NCBI GenBank assembly: GCA_024206195.1
Contig: JAAGZO010000262.1
Location: 18,238-82,237 of the forward strand
Direction of reading: 5' to 3'
From: a bacterium
GTDB lineage: Archaea; Nanoarchaeota; Nanoarchaeia; Woesearchaeales; UBA10216
DNA length: 64,000 nt
Each line of letters opens with the position of its first letter. Within the stretch, counting starts at the first letter, position 1. The notes beneath the pieces are model-generated. The model was not told where the DNA came from, searched no databases, and saw only the letters and a list, made by a program, of their open reading frames with translations. This document shows positions 61,860 through 64,000 of the stretch, piece by piece. Both the position numbers and the translations under genes were made by a program.

Positions 61860-63464
61860 ATGGCGCCAGCAGCAATACAAAAAGTGGATGAAAGGGCAAA
61901 TCTTGATGATACAAGTGATGTCCCGCAGTTCTTTATAGATCTTAGACCAAGGCTTACTAAGCTGCCTGAACTAAAGGACAAACAGAAGATAAACATAAGA
62001 TACCCCTTGATGGCACCATATGCATTTGCACACATTTATTGGGATGCTCAGCAAAAAGAGTTGGTATATCACATTGAGGAGTATAAGCTCACAGAAACAG
62101 AAAAAGAGCTTTTGAAGCTGATTCAGCTTGGGCTTGAAGAAATGATTAACATCAGTTTTGTTTACGCATCAAAAACCAATCTTATTCTTAAGTATCTTGA
62201 GAAGAATGTCCAGTCAATACTGCTTGAATTAGGAGCAAAGGTCTCAAAGAAATCATACCAGAAAATAATGTATTATCTTTACAGGGATTTCATAGGGCTA
62301 AACGAGATTGAGCCTTTGTTGAATGATTATTACATAGAAGACATAGAATGCAATGGTGTAGGATCTCCTGTTTATGTAGTGCACAGGAAATATCAGAACA
62401 TGAGAACAAATCTGGTTTATGCTGAAGGAAGCAAACTAACTGATTTTGTTGAGAAACTTGCGCAAAAAACCGGACGTTATGTTTCATTTGCAAAACCACT
62501 GCTTGATGGAACACTACCAGACGGAAGCAGAGTCAATGCAACATATACAACAGATGTAACTACGCACGGACCAACATTCACAATAAGAAAATTCACAAAG
62601 GAGCCTATGACTCCAATCCATTTGATTAGCTATAAAACAGGTTCTCCTGAGATATTTGCTTATTTGTGGCTTGCAATAGAACACAAATTCAATGTAATGG
62701 TAATAGGAGAGACTGCATCTGGAAAAACAACAATGCTCAACAGTATCCTCCAGTTCGTTCCAACAGAATCAAGGCTTGTTTCAATAGAAGATACAAGAGA
62801 ACTTGCGCTTGCGCATGAAAACTGGATACCATCTGTTGCAAGAACCGGCTTTGGAATACCAAATTTGCTCGGAAAGCAGTATGGCGAGGTTACTTTATTT
62901 GATTTACTTAGGGAAACATTCAGGCAAAACCCTGATTATGTTGTTGTAGGAGAGGTAAGAGGCAAGGAAACATATGTTTTGTTCCAGGGAATGGCATCAG
63001 GACACCCATCCTTTAGCACTTTCCACGCAGCTTCTGTTGAAACACTTGTAAGAAGACTAGAGACACCGCCAATTAACCTTCCTGCATCACTTGTTGACTC
63101 ACTGGACATCATCTGCAGCGTAATGCACATAAAGGACCAGCAGAGAAACATAAGAAGAATAAAGGATGTAAGAGAGATAATAGAGGTAAAACAACAACTT
63201 GGTGTTGTTGATTCAAATGCGCTCTTTGAATGGAATCCTGTAAAGGATTCAATGGACTACAAGGGAAATTCATATGTGCTCAAGACAATATGCAAGATGT
63301 CTGGCTCTACAATGAAACAACTGGAAGAAGAGATAAGAAAAAGAGCGGCAATACTAAAAAAGATGACTGAGCGGAACATAATAAATTATCGTAATGTAGC
63401 AGATGTCATTAACCAATACTATAAGGACCCTCAGTTTGTTCTCAAATCATTTGGGGTAAGGTGA
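61860..63464 (+). CDS. Type IV pilus / archaellum-type secretion ATPase (ArlI/PilT/GspE superfamily), 534 aa
   Basis: All marks of a type II/IV secretion ATPase are present: Walker A GETASGKTT (283-291), Asp box EDTREL (310-315), Walker B region with GEVRGKE (364-370) and His box GHPSFSTFHA (381-390). About 250 N-terminal residues contain the LNEIEPLLNDYYIEDIECNG segment typical of this superfamily. Length fits archaeal ArlI-like and Tad-like ATPases (about 500-550). It would sit as a hexamer at the cytoplasmic face and power assembly of the upstream pilins. Whether it serves an archaellum, a type IV pilus or a Tad-like system cannot be decided from sequence alone; no archaellum genes such as arlH, arlJ or arlF are visible here. 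The ATG follows the previous stop with no gap. Confidence 0.94.
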   Translation: MAPAAIQKVDERANLDDTSDVPQFFIDLRPRLTKLPELKDKQKINIRYPLMAPYAFAHIYWDAQQKELVYHIEEYKLTETEKELLKLIQLGLEEMINISFVYASKTNLILKYLEKNVQSILLELGAKVSKKSYQKIMYYLYRDFIGLNEIEPLLNDYYIEDIECNGVGSPVYVVHRKYQNMRTNLVYAEGSKLTDFVEKLAQKTGRYVSFAKPLLDGTLPDGSRVNATYTTDVTTHGPTFTIRKFTKEPMTPIHLISYKTGSPEIFAYLWLAIEHKFNVMVIGETASGKTTMLNSILQFVPTESRLVSIEDTRELALAHENWIPSVARTGFGIPNLLGKQYGEVTLFDLLRETFRQNPDYVVVGEVRGKETYVLFQGMASGHPSFSTFHAASVETLVRRLETPPINLPASLVDSLDIICSVMHIKDQQRNIRRIKDVREIIEVKQQLGVVDSNALFEWNPVKDSMDYKGNSYVLKTICKMSGSTMKQLEEEIRKRAAILKKMTERNIINYRNVADVINQYYKDPQFVLKSFGVR

Positions 63465-63465
63465 C

Positions 63466-63669
63466 ATGCAAGCCGTGGATACGACAATAAAAGACTTGCA
63501 CAAAGCAGCTGCACTTATTGATATATTCTCCGAGCTTGCAAACAAAAAAACAAAGACTATTCAGGAGAGTGCAAACGTTCAAATGGAAATGAAGCTCACA
63601 AGGGAGGAAATATTGAATCTTCTGATGGGTACAAAGAAAGCGATAAGAGGAATGGAAGAAAAGCTTTAA
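63466..63669 (+). CDS. Small helical protein, 67 aa
   Basis: ATG one base after the ATPase stop, with GGGGT (63453-63457) and AGGTGA (63459-63464) upstream. The sequence is rich in A, E, K, L and T with heptad-like spacing (IKDLHKAAALIDIFSELANK; REEILNLLMGTKKAIRGMEEK), suggesting a soluble helical or coiled-coil protein. No known family. Between a motor ATPase gene and a probable platform gene, an assembly or adaptor role is possible. Confidence 0.65.
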   Translation: MQAVDTTIKDLHKAAALIDIFSELANKKTKTIQESANVQMEMKLTREEILNLLMGTKKAIRGMEEKL

Positions 63670-63670
63670 A

Positions 63671-64000
63671 ATGCACAAAAATGCCAAACAGTTTTTGGAT
63701 GAGGCCATTGAACTGCTCAACGAAGTTGAGACTTATAATAGCTGCAGAAAGAACCTTTTAGTGTATGTGGACAAGCTAAAAGAGGATTACCAGAAAGAAA
63801 AATTTGGCTATTTCGATTACAGAGAAAGATTAGGACTGGTTCTCAAGAACAAAACAAAGCAGGAGTGGTCAAACTATTATAATGCTTATCAGATGTCTCT
63901 TCTAAAAAAAGCAGAACTACTGATTTCGCAGGCGTTTTCTCTTGTTTACAACGATGATTCTAGCCTGAAGCTAAAGCAAGAGGAAGCGCCTATTCAACAA
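63671..64000 (+). CDS. Unknown protein, 3'-truncated by the window; possible pilus platform protein
   Basis: ATG one base after the previous stop; 110 codons are visible and the frame is open at the window end. The visible part is charged and probably alpha-helical, with no membrane helix (FLDEAIELLNEVETY; LLVYVDKLKEDYQKEKF). In archaeal pilus operons the ATPase gene is usually followed by a TadC/ArlJ-like membrane platform gene, which can have a helical cytoplasmic N-terminus. That identity would need the missing sequence. Confidence 0.6.
   Translation, partial: MHKNAKQFLDEAIELLNEVETYNSCRKNLLVYVDKLKEDYQKEKFGYFDYRERLGLVLKNKTKQEWSNYYNAYQMSLLKKAELLISQAFSLVYNDDSSLKLKQEEAPIQQ

Overview
The window comes from an AT-rich archaeal genome and almost certainly lies in the locus of a type IV pilus-like (archaellum-type) surface apparatus. 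The archaeal assignment rests on short proteins with class III (prepilin peptidase) signal peptides of the form KKG/VS, KRG/VS and KKA/QF, on an ArlI/PilT-type secretion ATPase, on Shine-Dalgarno-led TTG and GTG starts, and on giant Ig/LamG/beta-helix surface proteins. The combination recalls DPANN-type genomes (Woesearchaeota/Pacearchaeota-like), but that placement is inference. Every supported gene is on the + strand, and most neighbours overlap or nearly touch.

Layout. Positions 1-45645 are one uninterrupted reading frame, the 3' part of a giant protein whose start lies upstream; 15,214 codons are visible. It is a mosaic of 20 LamG-like jelly-roll domains, 11 right-handed beta-helix (NosD-like) domains, many Ig-like linkers and one seven-bladed beta-propeller, followed by a C-terminal region of about 2,400 residues. 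After it come a 172-aa and a 152-aa pilin-like protein. A short leader region (46606-46776) precedes a second giant protein (46777-59394, about 4,205 aa). This one has an N-terminal signal anchor, two seven-bladed propellers, one LamG domain with a dockerin-like insert, and the same C-terminal region. It is followed by a second, close copy of the 152-aa pilin. Then come a small two-helix membrane protein, three more pilin-like or membrane-anchored proteins, the secretion ATPase (61860-63464), a 67-aa helical protein and the start of one more gene that runs off the window.

How the genes may work together. The repeated order giant protein then four-cysteine pilin, joined by a 4-base stop/start overlap in both copies, suggests that each giant protein is made together with its own pilin-like partner and displayed by, or attached to, a pilus driven by the ATPase. 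The giant proteins look like adhesins or glycan-binding stalks: they have lectin-like LamG folds, calcium-loop motifs, beta-helices and very dense N-glycosylation sequons, and no catalytic domain was recognised. Neither giant protein ends in a membrane anchor, so the adjacent pilin is an attractive candidate for the tether.

The most notable points are the size of the first reading frame, its three-level repeat architecture, domain-within-domain insertions, a roughly 7-kb duplicated cassette with patchy divergence, and abrupt switches of synonymous codon use between modules of one gene. There are no rRNA, tRNA, CRISPR or insertion-sequence signals that I can support.
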